Shown piece by piece: positions 8,137 through 16,379 of a DNA stretch of 58,760 nt. The stretch is from a virus, in the IMG/VR virus record IMGVR_UViG_3300025127_000039, positions 1-58,760 of that record; one strand, written 5' to 3'. A program made the position numbers and the translations under genes. How positions within the stretch are numbered: the first letter of the stretch is position 1; every line of letters begins with the position of its first letter. A model generated the notes under the pieces. It did not search any database and was not told where the DNA came from. It worked only from the letters and a program-made list of their open reading frames with translations.

Positions 8137-8741
8137 GTACAATTAAAGTAAACGCTATACAACACTTAGGTGGGGGTAGTGCATTAACCATTGATGGAAC
8201 TGGTTATATTACTACAGGTCAACCTGTTTTAGCTAAATTAAGATTGACCTCAAATCAAACAAATTTATCAGATGAAAGTTATAATAAACTTAAATTAGAT
8301 GAAGCGGCAATAGATACAAAGTCAGGTTTTGATAATTCAAACGATCTTTATGTCATACCAATAGCAGGATATTATAGAATATATGTACAAGCACATATTG
8401 GTGTAATATCAGAACAGAATAGTCTGAGAGATTCCGCATTAATTATTACTAACACTCAAGTATCAGATGGCACAGAAGTTCAGATAGCAACTTCACACAA
8501 CAGACATTATGTTAATCCCGGAGATACAAGTGATGTTACAGAAACCATATATACAATTCATCAATTAGCAGCAGGTGATAAAATTGCAGTATATACTTAT
8601 GGTAACACGGACACTGGTACTGCTTATGATGTACTTGCAGATATAGATGCTAATGATGAAACTCACATGAATACTAACTTACCGGGAACTGGAGGGGGTG
8701 AGGATAACTCAACATTTGTTACAATAGAGAGAATATTATGA
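8133..8741 (+). CDS. Fibre protein with C1q/TNF-like jelly-roll head
   Basis: A 202-residue protein starting with GTG in a GTGA overlap. After a short shaft-like N-terminus (STIKVNAIQHLGGGSALTID), residues about 30-200 have the strand order and Gly/Tyr pattern of a C1q or TNF-like jelly roll, such as YVIPIAGYYRIYVQAHIGV and AAGDKIAVYTYGN. Such domains cap phage fibres and bind host surface sugars. The fold call is inference from pattern. Confidence 0.65.
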   Translation: MSTIKVNAIQHLGGGSALTIDGTGYITTGQPVLAKLRLTSNQTNLSDESYNKLKLDEAAIDTKSGFDNSNDLYVIPIAGYYRIYVQAHIGVISEQNSLRDSALIITNTQVSDGTEVQIATSHNRHYVNPGDTSDVTETIYTIHQLAAGDKIAVYTYGNTDTGTAYDVLADIDANDETHMNTNLPGTGGGEDNSTFVTIERIL

Positions 8742-9211
8742 GTGAAGTAATATTAGACACAATTACAGGCAAGTCCACTGCAACAACCATAACTGTTGGC
8801 TCAACACCTGTGGTTAGTGCAAGTGCAAACTCTTTGACTATTAGAGGTGAGGGAAGCAATCAGACAAGTATTCAACAAGGGTTAGCTAAAGCGTGGCTTT
8901 TTAATGAGCCTGATAATTCAAACTTAATTCGTGACAGTTTTAATATATCATCATTTAGAGATGGTGGTACGGGGTATGCGGGTATTACATTAGCAACAGC
9001 TATGGGTAATGATGATTGGACTTGTCAAGTAACAGGGACTGGAGGAGGCACAACTAGTGGATTTGCTTCATTAGATTCTGGTACTTGGGGTGGAGGCGGT
9101 GACATGCCTTATCGTACAACTACTCAAGTAAATTGTAGAACCACAGATGTAAGTGGAAATTATAACGATCATAATGATCTTAATTTTCTTTGTCATGGAG
9201 ATTTAGCATAA
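8738..9211 (+). CDS. GDLA-family short fibre protein 1
   Basis: A 157-residue member of a six-gene paralogue set in this cassette. Shared landmarks are QGLAKAW in the middle, then DSFNISSF followed by DGGTG, then AMGNDDW, and the C-terminal tetrapeptide GDLA preceded by CH. The N-terminal 45 residues differ between paralogues; the last 100 align. Fibre-tip or spike subunit is likely. It starts in an ATGA overlap with the previous gene and ends in a TAATG overlap with the next. Confidence 0.7.
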   Translation: MSEVILDTITGKSTATTITVGSTPVVSASANSLTIRGEGSNQTSIQQGLAKAWLFNEPDNSNLIRDSFNISSFRDGGTGYAGITLATAMGNDDWTCQVTGTGGGTTSGFASLDSGTWGGGGDMPYRTTTQVNCRTTDVSGNYNDHNDLNFLCHGDLA

Positions 9212-9588
9212 TGGCAAACGGAACAATAGCATTTGATACATTACAGACAAGTGGACAGATAACAGGCACAGCTAAGTCTGTGGATACAGATTATGTTGTT
9301 AATGGTAGTGCAAAGTCTTGGATTCATTTCACTATGGCATCAACTTTTGTAAATAGGAACAGTTTTAATGTAGCTTCTCTAACAGACAATGGGGCAGGAG
9401 ATGGAACGGCAACCGTAACTAATAATATGTCGGATGAGTATTCTTTGCATTTAGCTTACAGTAATCAAATGAATGTATCACAAGGTTCTTTAAGTGCTTC
9501 TGCTTATCAAACAGGTACTTATAACACAAGCAATGCAGCCACAGATGCTTCTATGGCTTCAGCATCATTATCAGGAGACCTCGCATGA
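9211..9588 (+). CDS. GDLA-family short fibre protein 2
   Basis: A 125-residue paralogue starting at the ATG that overlaps the preceding stop. An upstream in-frame ATG at 9190 lies inside the previous gene and is unlikely. It keeps NGSAKSW (in place of QGLAKAW), NSFNVASLTDNGAGDG, a MSDEYSL element and the final GDLA, which here follows LS and not H. It is shorter at the N-terminus than its relatives. Probably a fibre subunit. Confidence 0.7.
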   Translation: MANGTIAFDTLQTSGQITGTAKSVDTDYVVNGSAKSWIHFTMASTFVNRNSFNVASLTDNGAGDGTATVTNNMSDEYSLHLAYSNQMNVSQGSLSASAYQTGTYNTSNAATDASMASASLSGDLA

Positions 9589-10073
9589 CAATAGAAACAC
9601 CAGAATTTCAAGGCACACATCTTTGGGATAGATTGTGTTGGGCAAAAGAAAAGTTAGAGCCTTACAGAACAGAATATTGTGTTGTGTGGGAAGACCCAGA
9701 AACACCTGATGAACCTGCAAAAGTAACGCACCCTGACCCTAATTGGATGGCTTGTGCATTGCAAGGTGGCATATTACCACCAGTTGAGGTATATTGGGAG
9801 TTAGCAAAGGATGAGGCAAAGCCAGACTTTGTAAGGCATACAAGAGGTTATTTATTGCATAACACAAAGCCTATTGATGCAATGACAGAAGAAAGAGCTA
9901 TAGAGTATTTAATTATGAAAGATATTCCACAACATGTGTGGAGAGACTATGATAAAGCAAACAAACCAAGAATGGTTATATGCAGAAAGAACCAACTTCC
10001 TAGCACTAGAGTATGGCGAAATGCTTGGAAGATAAATGAAGAACTAACCATACAGAAAGATGAGGTGGCTTAA
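9585..10073 (+). CDS. Fibre-associated protein, possible assembly chaperone
   Basis: A 162-residue acidic protein rich in Trp, unlike the Ser/Thr-rich fibres around it. The segment MVICRKNQLPSTRVWRNAWK resembles the TxRxxRNAW motif that recurs in phage tail-fibre assembly helpers. It lies within the fibre cassette in an ATGA overlap and is followed by a second chaperone-like gene. The function is inferred from motif and place. Confidence 0.55.
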   Translation: MTIETPEFQGTHLWDRLCWAKEKLEPYRTEYCVVWEDPETPDEPAKVTHPDPNWMACALQGGILPPVEVYWELAKDEAKPDFVRHTRGYLLHNTKPIDAMTEERAIEYLIMKDIPQHVWRDYDKANKPRMVICRKNQLPSTRVWRNAWKINEELTIQKDEVA

Positions 10074-10445
10074 ATGGCAACAACAAATATAGTAGATAAA
10101 GATGGTAATACTATTGCAGCATCAGACGCGACAGTGCCATCAGATAGACATTTCAGAGGTGCTTGGACATTATCTGGTAAAACAATAACAGAAGATCTAG
10201 CTGAATCTAAAAAGATTTTTCAAGATAAGATTAGAGAAGTTAGAACTCCGTTATTAGCAGAAGAAGATGTAGTCTATATGAAAGCATTAGAAGCTGGAGA
10301 TAGTGATGCACAAGCAGCTAGTGTTACAAAGAAAAAAGCATTAAGAGATGCACCTGCTGCAAAAGCAATTACAGATGCAGACACTATTGCTAAGTTAAAA
10401 GCAGCTTGGGATACAAGTGTATTAGGCGATAGTCCATACGCATAG
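10074..10445 (+). CDS. Tail fibre assembly chaperone-like protein
   Basis: A 123-residue protein. It has VPSDRHFRGAWTLSG, a helical charged middle (AESKKIFQDKIREVRTPLLA) and then KKKALRDAPAAK. The pattern of a leucine-rich start, an acidic Asp/Glu block and a final basic ALRD-hydrophobic-P motif resembles phage tail assembly chaperones of the Phage_tail_APC type. It directly follows another DRxFR/NAW-type protein and lies among fibre genes, which supports a folding role. Confidence 0.6.
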   Translation: MATTNIVDKDGNTIAASDATVPSDRHFRGAWTLSGKTITEDLAESKKIFQDKIREVRTPLLAEEDVVYMKALEAGDSDAQAASVTKKKALRDAPAAKAITDADTIAKLKAAWDTSVLGDSPYA

Positions 10446-10454
10446 GAGTAATGG

Positions 10455-10928
10455 ATGACTTTAACTAAAGTACAAGCCGAGGGAATAAATTTAGCAGATA
10501 CCTTTGCTTTTAGTGGAACTGTAAGTGGTGCAGGGTTAGCCTCTCCTTTTCCTACTAATACTGCAAGCACTTCAGAGGGTGGTGCGAATACAACTAATAT
10601 TTGTCAAGGCTTGGCAAAGGCTTGGGTTAATTTTAATGGTGCAGCATCTACTGTTAGCACTAATGATTCTTTTAATGTCGGCAGTATTACTGATAATGGT
10701 ACTGGAAAATACACAGTTAATATTAGTACTGCTATGGGCAATACTAATTATGCAGTTGCAGCACAAACTGAAGATGGTGGTGGATATAATGACCCTCGTA
10801 TAATCAATCACGAAGATAGTCAATCACGTAGCACTACGGCATACGGATTATATCATTGGCACATTAATAACGGAGTCTTAGATGATGCTACGAAATTAAA
10901 TGTAATAGTACACGGAGATTTAGCGTAA
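10455..10928 (+). CDS. GDLA-family short fibre protein 3
   Basis: A 157-residue paralogue with an AGGAG ribosome site. It has CQGLAKAWVNFNG, NDSFNVGSITDNGTGKY, AMGNTNYAV, and a terminal VHGDLA. The variable N-terminal 45 residues (TLTKVQAEGINLADTFAFSG) look like a short shaft. A His-rich loop (YGLYHWHINN) precedes the end. Fibre or spike subunit is likely. Confidence 0.7.
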   Translation: MTLTKVQAEGINLADTFAFSGTVSGAGLASPFPTNTASTSEGGANTTNICQGLAKAWVNFNGAASTVSTNDSFNVGSITDNGTGKYTVNISTAMGNTNYAVAAQTEDGGGYNDPRIINHEDSQSRSTTAYGLYHWHINNGVLDDATKLNVIVHGDLA

Positions 10929-11386
10929 TGCCATATATAGGACGTTCAGAAAATTTTGGTGTAAGAAGTAGGTTTCAGTATCAAGCCACGGCTGGACAAA
11001 CCAGCTTCAGTGGATCAGATGCCAACTCACTATCACTAAGTTACAACGATACCTTGTATATGGATGTATATCAAAACGGAATATTGTTAGTGCCTGGCGA
11101 TGATTACACGGCAACAACTGGCACAACTGTTGTATTAGTCCAAGCAGCGAGTTTAAACGACATTGTAGAAATGGTCGTGTATGATACTTTTTCTGTAGCA
11201 GATAGTTATACAAAATCAGAGTCAGATACGAGGTATCCTTTCAAGGGCAATAATAGTATTATCAGATTAAACGGACAGACAATCAGTGCAGACATTACAA
11301 TAGATAGTGATGAGAATGGTGTAAGTGCAGGTCCTATAACACAGTCAGCAACAGTCACTGTTAATGGCTACTGGAGTATCGTATGA
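10928..11386 (+). CDS. Short tail fibre protein
   Basis: A 152-residue protein. It has the beta module FQYQATAGQTSFSGSDAN, LYMDVYQNGILLVPGDDYTA and VEMVVYDTFSVADSYTKSES, which is widespread in phage fibres as an adaptor or shaft domain. The C-terminal 45 residues are Thr/Ile-rich strands. It lies between two GDLA-family genes and overlaps both neighbours by one to four bases. Confidence 0.7.
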   Translation: MPYIGRSENFGVRSRFQYQATAGQTSFSGSDANSLSLSYNDTLYMDVYQNGILLVPGDDYTATTGTTVVLVQAASLNDIVEMVVYDTFSVADSYTKSESDTRYPFKGNNSIIRLNGQTISADITIDSDENGVSAGPITQSATVTVNGYWSIV

Positions 11387-11820
11387 CAAGTCAATTAAAT
11401 GTAGATACTATTGTAGATAAAGCAGGTAGTGGTGGCACTAATGTTAAGATAGCAAATACATCTGTTACTGTAGCTGAAGGTGGTAGTGGCACACAGAACA
11501 CTGTGCAAGGATTGGCAAAAGGTTGGTTGCATTACGATCAAAGAACACCAACTGTTAGAGATAGTTTTAATATTACAAGTGTTGAAGATACTGCAAATGG
11601 TCACTACAAGGCAACAATTACTAATGCAATGGACAATATATATTATACTTTAGCTCACAGTGGTTCTTATGATGCTGATATTACAAATTCTAGCAGAGCA
11701 GATATTCATTTTGGGTTTCCAGAAACGACAACCCTTTATCAAAACGGTAGTATGAATACTGGCAACTCATATATTGATGATACATATTCCTTGAGTGTTG
11801 TACACGGAGACTTAGCATAA
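11383..11820 (+). CDS. GDLA-family short fibre protein 4
   Basis: A 145-residue paralogue with VQGLAKGWLHYDQ, RDSFNITSVEDTANGHY, AMDNIYYTL and a terminal VHGDLA. The N-terminal 40 residues (TSQLNVDTIVDKAGSGGTNV) are again the divergent part. It starts in an ATGA overlap and ends in TAATG with the next paralogue, forming three consecutive family members. Confidence 0.7.
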   Translation: MTSQLNVDTIVDKAGSGGTNVKIANTSVTVAEGGSGTQNTVQGLAKGWLHYDQRTPTVRDSFNITSVEDTANGHYKATITNAMDNIYYTLAHSGSYDADITNSSRADIHFGFPETTTLYQNGSMNTGNSYIDDTYSLSVVHGDLA

Positions 11821-12212
11821 TGGCTAGTGAACTTAAAGTAGATAAATTTACAGGTGTAACGACAGCAGGTTCTATTGATGTTACAGGTGAAGGCAATAGT
11901 ACAACAACTAATCTTCAGCAAGGATTAGCAAAAGCTTGGCTTTTTGGAAGTAGCTCGGCTGTTTTACAAGATTCTTTTAATATAAGCACTCCAACTGACC
12001 ACGGAACTGGTGATTATAGCTATACTCTAACTAATCCTTTCAGTAATGATGACTACTCTTTAACTGCTACAGCAAATAGTACAGACCAACGCAGAAATGC
12101 TACTGAAAATGGTGCAAGGTCATTAGCTGGTACTTTAGCTATAGAAACTTCTGATGCAGGAACTATGGATAATACTGCTCACAACATTACGGCACATGGG
12201 GACTTGGCATAA
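11820..12212 (+). CDS. GDLA-family short fibre protein 5
   Basis: A 130-residue paralogue with QQGLAKAWLFGSS, QDSFNISTPTDHGTGDYSYT, PFSNDDYSL and a terminal AHGDLA. The N-terminus contains KFTGVTTAGSIDVTGEGNST, which resembles paralogue 1 around GEGSNQTS. It is flanked by one-base TAATG overlaps on both sides. Confidence 0.7.
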   Translation: MASELKVDKFTGVTTAGSIDVTGEGNSTTTNLQQGLAKAWLFGSSSAVLQDSFNISTPTDHGTGDYSYTLTNPFSNDDYSLTATANSTDQRRNATENGARSLAGTLAIETSDAGTMDNTAHNITAHGDLA

Positions 12213-12592
12213 TGGCTAGTATATTAAGAGTAAACACATTAACAGATGCAAGTAGTAACAATAGTATTGCTACGAGTTTTATAGCAAATGGTAGTGCGAA
12301 GGCTTGGGTGGAGGCAAAAACTGTTACTAGTCATGCTATTCAAGGTAGTCTGAACGTATCTTCACTAACAGATGGTGGTACTGGTGCTTTTGATGCAGTA
12401 ACATTTACTTCAGCAATGGCTAATGATGACTATGCAGTTGCAACATCTTGTGGACTTGAATCAAACGATGATGGTTTTATTAGGCGTTATGTACAGACCA
12501 CATCGGCAACAGGTGGCAGAGTAAGAACACACAATGGAAATCTTAACGATGCTAACCTTAATAGTTTCGTTATACACGGAGACCTCGCATGA
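12212..12592 (+). CDS. GDLA-family short fibre protein 6
   Basis: A 126-residue paralogue. It has NGSAKAWVEAKTV, QGSLNVSSLTDGGTGAFDAV, AMANDDYAV and a terminal IHGDLA. NGSAKAW aligns with NGSAKSW of paralogue 2, so those two form a sub-branch that differs from the QGLAKAW group. The stop lies in an ATGA overlap with the large fibre-tip gene. Confidence 0.7.
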   Translation: MASILRVNTLTDASSNNSIATSFIANGSAKAWVEAKTVTSHAIQGSLNVSSLTDGGTGAFDAVTFTSAMANDDYAVATSCGLESNDDGFIRRYVQTTSATGGRVRTHNGNLNDANLNSFVIHGDLA

Positions 12593-13662
12593 CCAAAGCA
12601 GCAGAATTAGCAAAGATGGGTGAAGTCTTAACCAATAGTCAGATTGGTGGGCGAAGAAATTTGGTTATCAATGGTGCAATGCAAGTGGCACAGAGAGGAA
12701 CAAGTTTTACTAGCACTGCTGATTTATACACATTAGATAGATTTGCTATTGGTCATGGCACAGTAAATGCTATGACTGTCACACAAGTAACAGATGCTCC
12801 ATCAGGGTTTCAATATAGTTTAAAAGTGCTTACTGGCACTGGTGCTAGTTCAGGTGCCGCAGGTTATGGTGTTTTAAGACAAGCTATTGAAGGTACAAAT
12901 ATGTATCAGTTAAAATTTGGCACAAGTGATGCAGAATCTGTTACTTTATCTTTTTATGTAAAAAGTAGTTTAACTGGAACATTTGCTGTTTCTATTAGAA
13001 ATCAAGCAGGTAATAGAGCATTTGCAGCAACCTATACTATTAGTTCAGCTAATACTTGGGAATTTAAAACAATTACTATTGCAGGTGACACATCTGGTAC
13101 ATGGACAGCAGATACTGGAATAGGACTTCATGTTCAATTTGATTTAGGTGCTGGTTCAAATTATGATATTGCAACTGGAGCATGGACATCAGGTTCTAAT
13201 ATGTTTGGTGGTGAAAGCACAGTAAAGTTAACTGAAACAACAAATGCAACATGGTTTCTTACTGGATTACAAGTTGAAGTAGGCTCACAAGCCACACCAT
13301 TTGAGCATAGGTCATTTGGGGAAGAACTAGATTTGTGTCAAAGGTATTATCAACAATATAATGATGATGGTTCTACTGAAGGATATGTGACAGTTGGTAT
13401 GATTAATTCTGACAGATTTTTTGGAATTTTAAGATACGTTAAAACAATGAGAGCAGTGCCAACTGTTGCAAGTACAGGTAGTGCTTTTAAAGTAATAAGT
13501 GCTGCTAATACTGCAACTGGTTATAGTATTGATGAAGCACACACTCCGACTGTTGATTCAGTTCGTTTAAGAACTGGCTCTAATAGTAACTTGAGTGATG
13601 GTCAAGGTGCTACATTATCTTGGAGTGCTTCAGGAAATATATCATTAGACTCGGAGTTATAA
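12589..13662 (+). CDS. Receptor-binding / carbohydrate-binding fibre protein
   Basis: A 357-residue protein. The N-terminal GRRNLVINGAMQVAQRGTSF, the central beta-sandwich (residues about 70-235, a CBM-like region with VTLSFYVKSSLTG and FLTGLQVEVGSQATPFEHRS) and GEELDLCQRYYQQY form a well-known phage fibre architecture. This layout belongs to carbohydrate-binding tip proteins. The last 110 residues would be the variable head domain. It closes the GDLA fibre series and probably sets host range. Confidence 0.78.
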   Translation: MTKAAELAKMGEVLTNSQIGGRRNLVINGAMQVAQRGTSFTSTADLYTLDRFAIGHGTVNAMTVTQVTDAPSGFQYSLKVLTGTGASSGAAGYGVLRQAIEGTNMYQLKFGTSDAESVTLSFYVKSSLTGTFAVSIRNQAGNRAFAATYTISSANTWEFKTITIAGDTSGTWTADTGIGLHVQFDLGAGSNYDIATGAWTSGSNMFGGESTVKLTETTNATWFLTGLQVEVGSQATPFEHRSFGEELDLCQRYYQQYNDDGSTEGYVTVGMINSDRFFGILRYVKTMRAVPTVASTGSAFKVISAANTATGYSIDEAHTPTVDSVRLRTGSNSNLSDGQGATLSWSASGNISLDSEL

Positions 13663-13664
13663 AC

Positions 13665-13847
13665 ATGAATATTAAATCAGCAAAATATGTGGCAGAGGAT
13701 GGTGAAAATTCTACAATAAAATTAATTTTAGATGAAATGCCATCAAATGTAAAATTTATGTTTGTACCACTAGACCCTAACAACAGACACTACCAAGCAA
13801 TCCAAGAATGGGTAGCTGAAGGCAACAAGATAGAGGATGCCGATTAA
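13665..13847 (+). CDS. Small fibre-adjacent protein
   Basis: A 60-residue protein. The start chosen is the ATG two bases after the previous stop; an earlier in-frame ATG at 13620 lies wholly inside the fibre gene. The C-terminal DPNNRHYQAIQEWVAEGNKI is a motif frequent in small proteins next to phage fibres (DPxNRHYxxIxxWxxxGN). It may be a fibre chaperone. The stop overlaps the next start. Confidence 0.65.
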   Translation: MNIKSAKYVAEDGENSTIKLILDEMPSNVKFMFVPLDPNNRHYQAIQEWVAEGNKIEDAD

Positions 13848-14329
13848 TGTTGGGTCACGCTGCCATAGCAGAAACTGCTCTTGCTGATGTAGGTGGCGTA
13901 TTACAAGTAGCTACAGCAGAGATGAGTGGTATCTCATCTGCAAGTTCTATAGGTGTAGGGGAGCTTGTTGGTGTTGCATCAATGAGTGCAGCCTTTAGTC
14001 AACAAACTGAAGTTAGTACAAAAGTAAGTGGTGTTATAGATCTTAGTTCTGTTTTTCTTATTACAGCAGACGACATAAAAATTGTTAACTTTACCGATGC
14101 AACTTTAAGCACAGCGTTTACACAAACTGCTGATGGTATTAAGATAGCATCAGGTGTTGTAACAAAAGATTTGAATTTTACAAAAACAACATCTGGAGAT
14201 ATACTGTATGTGGCAGTAACAACGGATGCAACAACAGAGACGTACACAGAAATTACGCCAAGTGGTACAGAAACTTGGACAGAGATAACACCGAGTGGTA
14301 CAGAAACTTGGACAGAAATAATACAGTGA
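13847..14329 (+). CDS. Fibre-region protein with C-terminal peptide repeats
   Basis: A 160-residue protein opening with LGHAAIAETALADVGG, a start typical of small phage virion proteins (LGxxxxAExALA). A Ser/Thr/Val-rich middle follows, and the C-terminus is a tandem repeat of TETWTEITPSG (two full copies and partial ones). The DNA shows this as a 30-bp direct repeat near 14260-14320. The function is probably structural. Confidence 0.6.
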   Translation: MLGHAAIAETALADVGGVLQVATAEMSGISSASSIGVGELVGVASMSAAFSQQTEVSTKVSGVIDLSSVFLITADDIKIVNFTDATLSTAFTQTADGIKIASGVVTKDLNFTKTTSGDILYVAVTTDATTETYTEITPSGTETWTEITPSGTETWTEIIQ

Positions 14330-14337
14330 GGTAAAAA

Positions 14338-14964
14338 ATGGCAAGTACATACACATCAAATACTGGCATAGAAAAAATAGGTGCTGGTGAACAAGCGGGT
14401 ACTTGGGGTAATACCACCAATAACAATCTAGATATAGTAGATAGAACATTAAATGGTGTTGTAACTCTAACTATCACTGGTAATAAAACACTAACTACAA
14501 GTGATGGCACTTTATCAGAAGGACACTATAAAATTTTAGTTTTATCTGGCTCTCCTTCTGGTGCATTTGATTTAACCATAGATCCAAACGACCAACAAAA
14601 ATGGTTTTTTATAAAGAACTCAACCAACCAAACAGCCACAGTAAAACAAGGCGGTGGATCAGGAACCACGGTAGCTTTAGCCACTAACACCTCTGGTATA
14701 ATATTTGCTGACGGCACTGGTGCAAATGCGAATGTGGCATCAGTTCCAACAGATTTAGTAGGAGATACGAGTCCGCAACTTGGAGGTGACTTGGACACCA
14801 ACGGCAATGCAATTTTATTTGGATCTAGTAAATGGGCAATATCATTAGATACTGGTGACAATGAATTACTATTTAAATATAATGGCACAACTGTATTTAA
14901 GTTAGGATCTAACGGTGCAGTAACATCAGCAAATAATATAACAGCGTTTGGAACAAGTTTATAA
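14338..14964 (+). CDS. Tail fibre protein
   Basis: A 208-residue protein. It starts with SNTGIEKIGAGEQAGTWGNT, then NLDIVDRTLNGVVTLTITGN, then ILVLSGSPSGAFDLTI and GTGANANVASVPTDLVGDTS. This block order is very common in marine phage fibres, where it precedes a variable tip. GGTAAAAA is its ribosome site. The TAATG stop overlaps the adhesin-like gene. Confidence 0.75.
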   Translation: MASTYTSNTGIEKIGAGEQAGTWGNTTNNNLDIVDRTLNGVVTLTITGNKTLTTSDGTLSEGHYKILVLSGSPSGAFDLTIDPNDQQKWFFIKNSTNQTATVKQGGGSGTTVALATNTSGIIFADGTGANANVASVPTDLVGDTSPQLGGDLDTNGNAILFGSSKWAISLDTGDNELLFKYNGTTVFKLGSNGAVTSANNITAFGTSL

Positions 14965-16379
14965 TGGCGGCATTACCAGCATCTGGAGCCATATCACTTC
15001 AAGATATTGAAGAACAATATAATCCCGGAACAAACTTACCAAGTCGAGGATTGAGTGAGTTCTATCTTGGTGGTTCATTGGTTCGTGCTAATGCTGGTAA
15101 TAATTCTGCTACAAACATGTCGGCTGGTGTGCCTACTTCTGGAACAATTTCATTTAATGATTTTTATAGTAAAGAAAGAGCTTTTAAAAAGACATTTAGT
15201 GACGGCAATACAAATCAAAGTGCAGATACTATTTTTGGTGACGATTTTGAAGTAGATTATCCAAAACAACTTGTAGTAGGTTCAGGAGATACTATTGGTG
15301 CAACTAGTACATCTAATGCTGCTTTGACAATAGAAAGCAATGGTGTTGGTTCTATAACTGTTACAAACGAGGGTAGTATCGAGGGTGCAGGTGGTGCGGC
15401 AGGAGCAGCAGGGGGTAATGCTCTTGAAGTTGCTGGAAGTGTTGCAGTCACGCTAGTTAATAATGGTACAATTAAAGCTGGTGGTGGCGGAGGTGGTGCT
15501 GGAGGTGATGGTGGTAATGGTGTTTATACTGCTAATGCTACTTTTTCTAGTTTAGTGGATCGAGGGGGAGGAGGAACATCTACACCTCAAAATAATTCTC
15601 CAAGTTGGTTCACCACTTATGGTGGTTCTGGAAATAATTTAGATGGTCAAGGTGTTGTTGCAGATCGGCTGTGGGGTGGTATTGGAGCACAATTTAGCAG
15701 AGGTATCAATCCATCACAGTTTGATTTAAATTCTTTAGGTGGTGCAGGAACGGGATTATCTGGTAATTGTGCTAACAGAGGTCCTATTTATTTTTCTGCA
15801 CAAACTAATACAACTGGTGTTTATACAGTAACTGCTGGTATTAGCTCTCAATATGGAAGTGGATATGGAACACCACAAATATCTGTAAGCACAAGCACAT
15901 CAAGCTCTGGAACTACTGTATCTAATAGTGGAACAGCAGGTATTACTGCAAACACAACCACATATTTTACTGTCTTTGGCACAACTGCACATCAAGGAAC
16001 AACTGCTCCAAACTTTTATTATAATTCGTTGAGTGGTTCTGTTTCTGGCACTTGTTTAGCAGTACAAGGAGGAGGCTCTGGTGGTGCAGGTGGTGTTGGA
16101 CAAGGTTACAATCAGTCTGCTGCATCTGGTTCAAGTGGTAATAGTGGAATTAATAATGCTGGTACTGGAGGAGCAGGCGGTGCTGGTGGAGCATTTGGTG
16201 CATCGGGATCAACTGGATCAACAGGCAGTAATGGTAGTGGATCAAGCGTAAGTTTCCCATCTTCTGCACCAACAAACGGATCAAGTGGCAGTTCTGGTGG
16301 AGCATCTGGTAAATCAATACAAGGTGTTAGTAATGTAACATCAAGTGGTAGTGGATCATTAACTGGAGGTACAGCATAA
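14964..16379 (+). CDS. Glycine-rich adhesin-like fibre protein
   Basis: A 471-residue protein. The first 75 residues (ALPASGAISLQDIEEQYNPG, then GTISFNDFYSKE) are a common base domain. A beta-helix-like segment with VTNEGSIEGAGGAAGAAGG and VTLVNNGTIKAGGGGGGAGG follows, then a Tyr/Thr domain, and last a Gly/Ser-rich tail in GGAGG and SGSSG blocks. Glycine motifs presenting variable loops recall T4-type gp38 adhesins, so receptor binding is the likely role. The repeats make it a good site for recombination. Confidence 0.65.
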   Translation: MAALPASGAISLQDIEEQYNPGTNLPSRGLSEFYLGGSLVRANAGNNSATNMSAGVPTSGTISFNDFYSKERAFKKTFSDGNTNQSADTIFGDDFEVDYPKQLVVGSGDTIGATSTSNAALTIESNGVGSITVTNEGSIEGAGGAAGAAGGNALEVAGSVAVTLVNNGTIKAGGGGGGAGGDGGNGVYTANATFSSLVDRGGGGTSTPQNNSPSWFTTYGGSGNNLDGQGVVADRLWGGIGAQFSRGINPSQFDLNSLGGAGTGLSGNCANRGPIYFSAQTNTTGVYTVTAGISSQYGSGYGTPQISVSTSTSSSGTTVSNSGTAGITANTTTYFTVFGTTAHQGTTAPNFYYNSLSGSVSGTCLAVQGGGSGGAGGVGQGYNQSAASGSSGNSGINNAGTGGAGGAGGAFGASGSTGSTGSNGSGSSVSFPSSAPTNGSSGSSGGASGKSIQGVSNVTSSGSGSLTGGTA

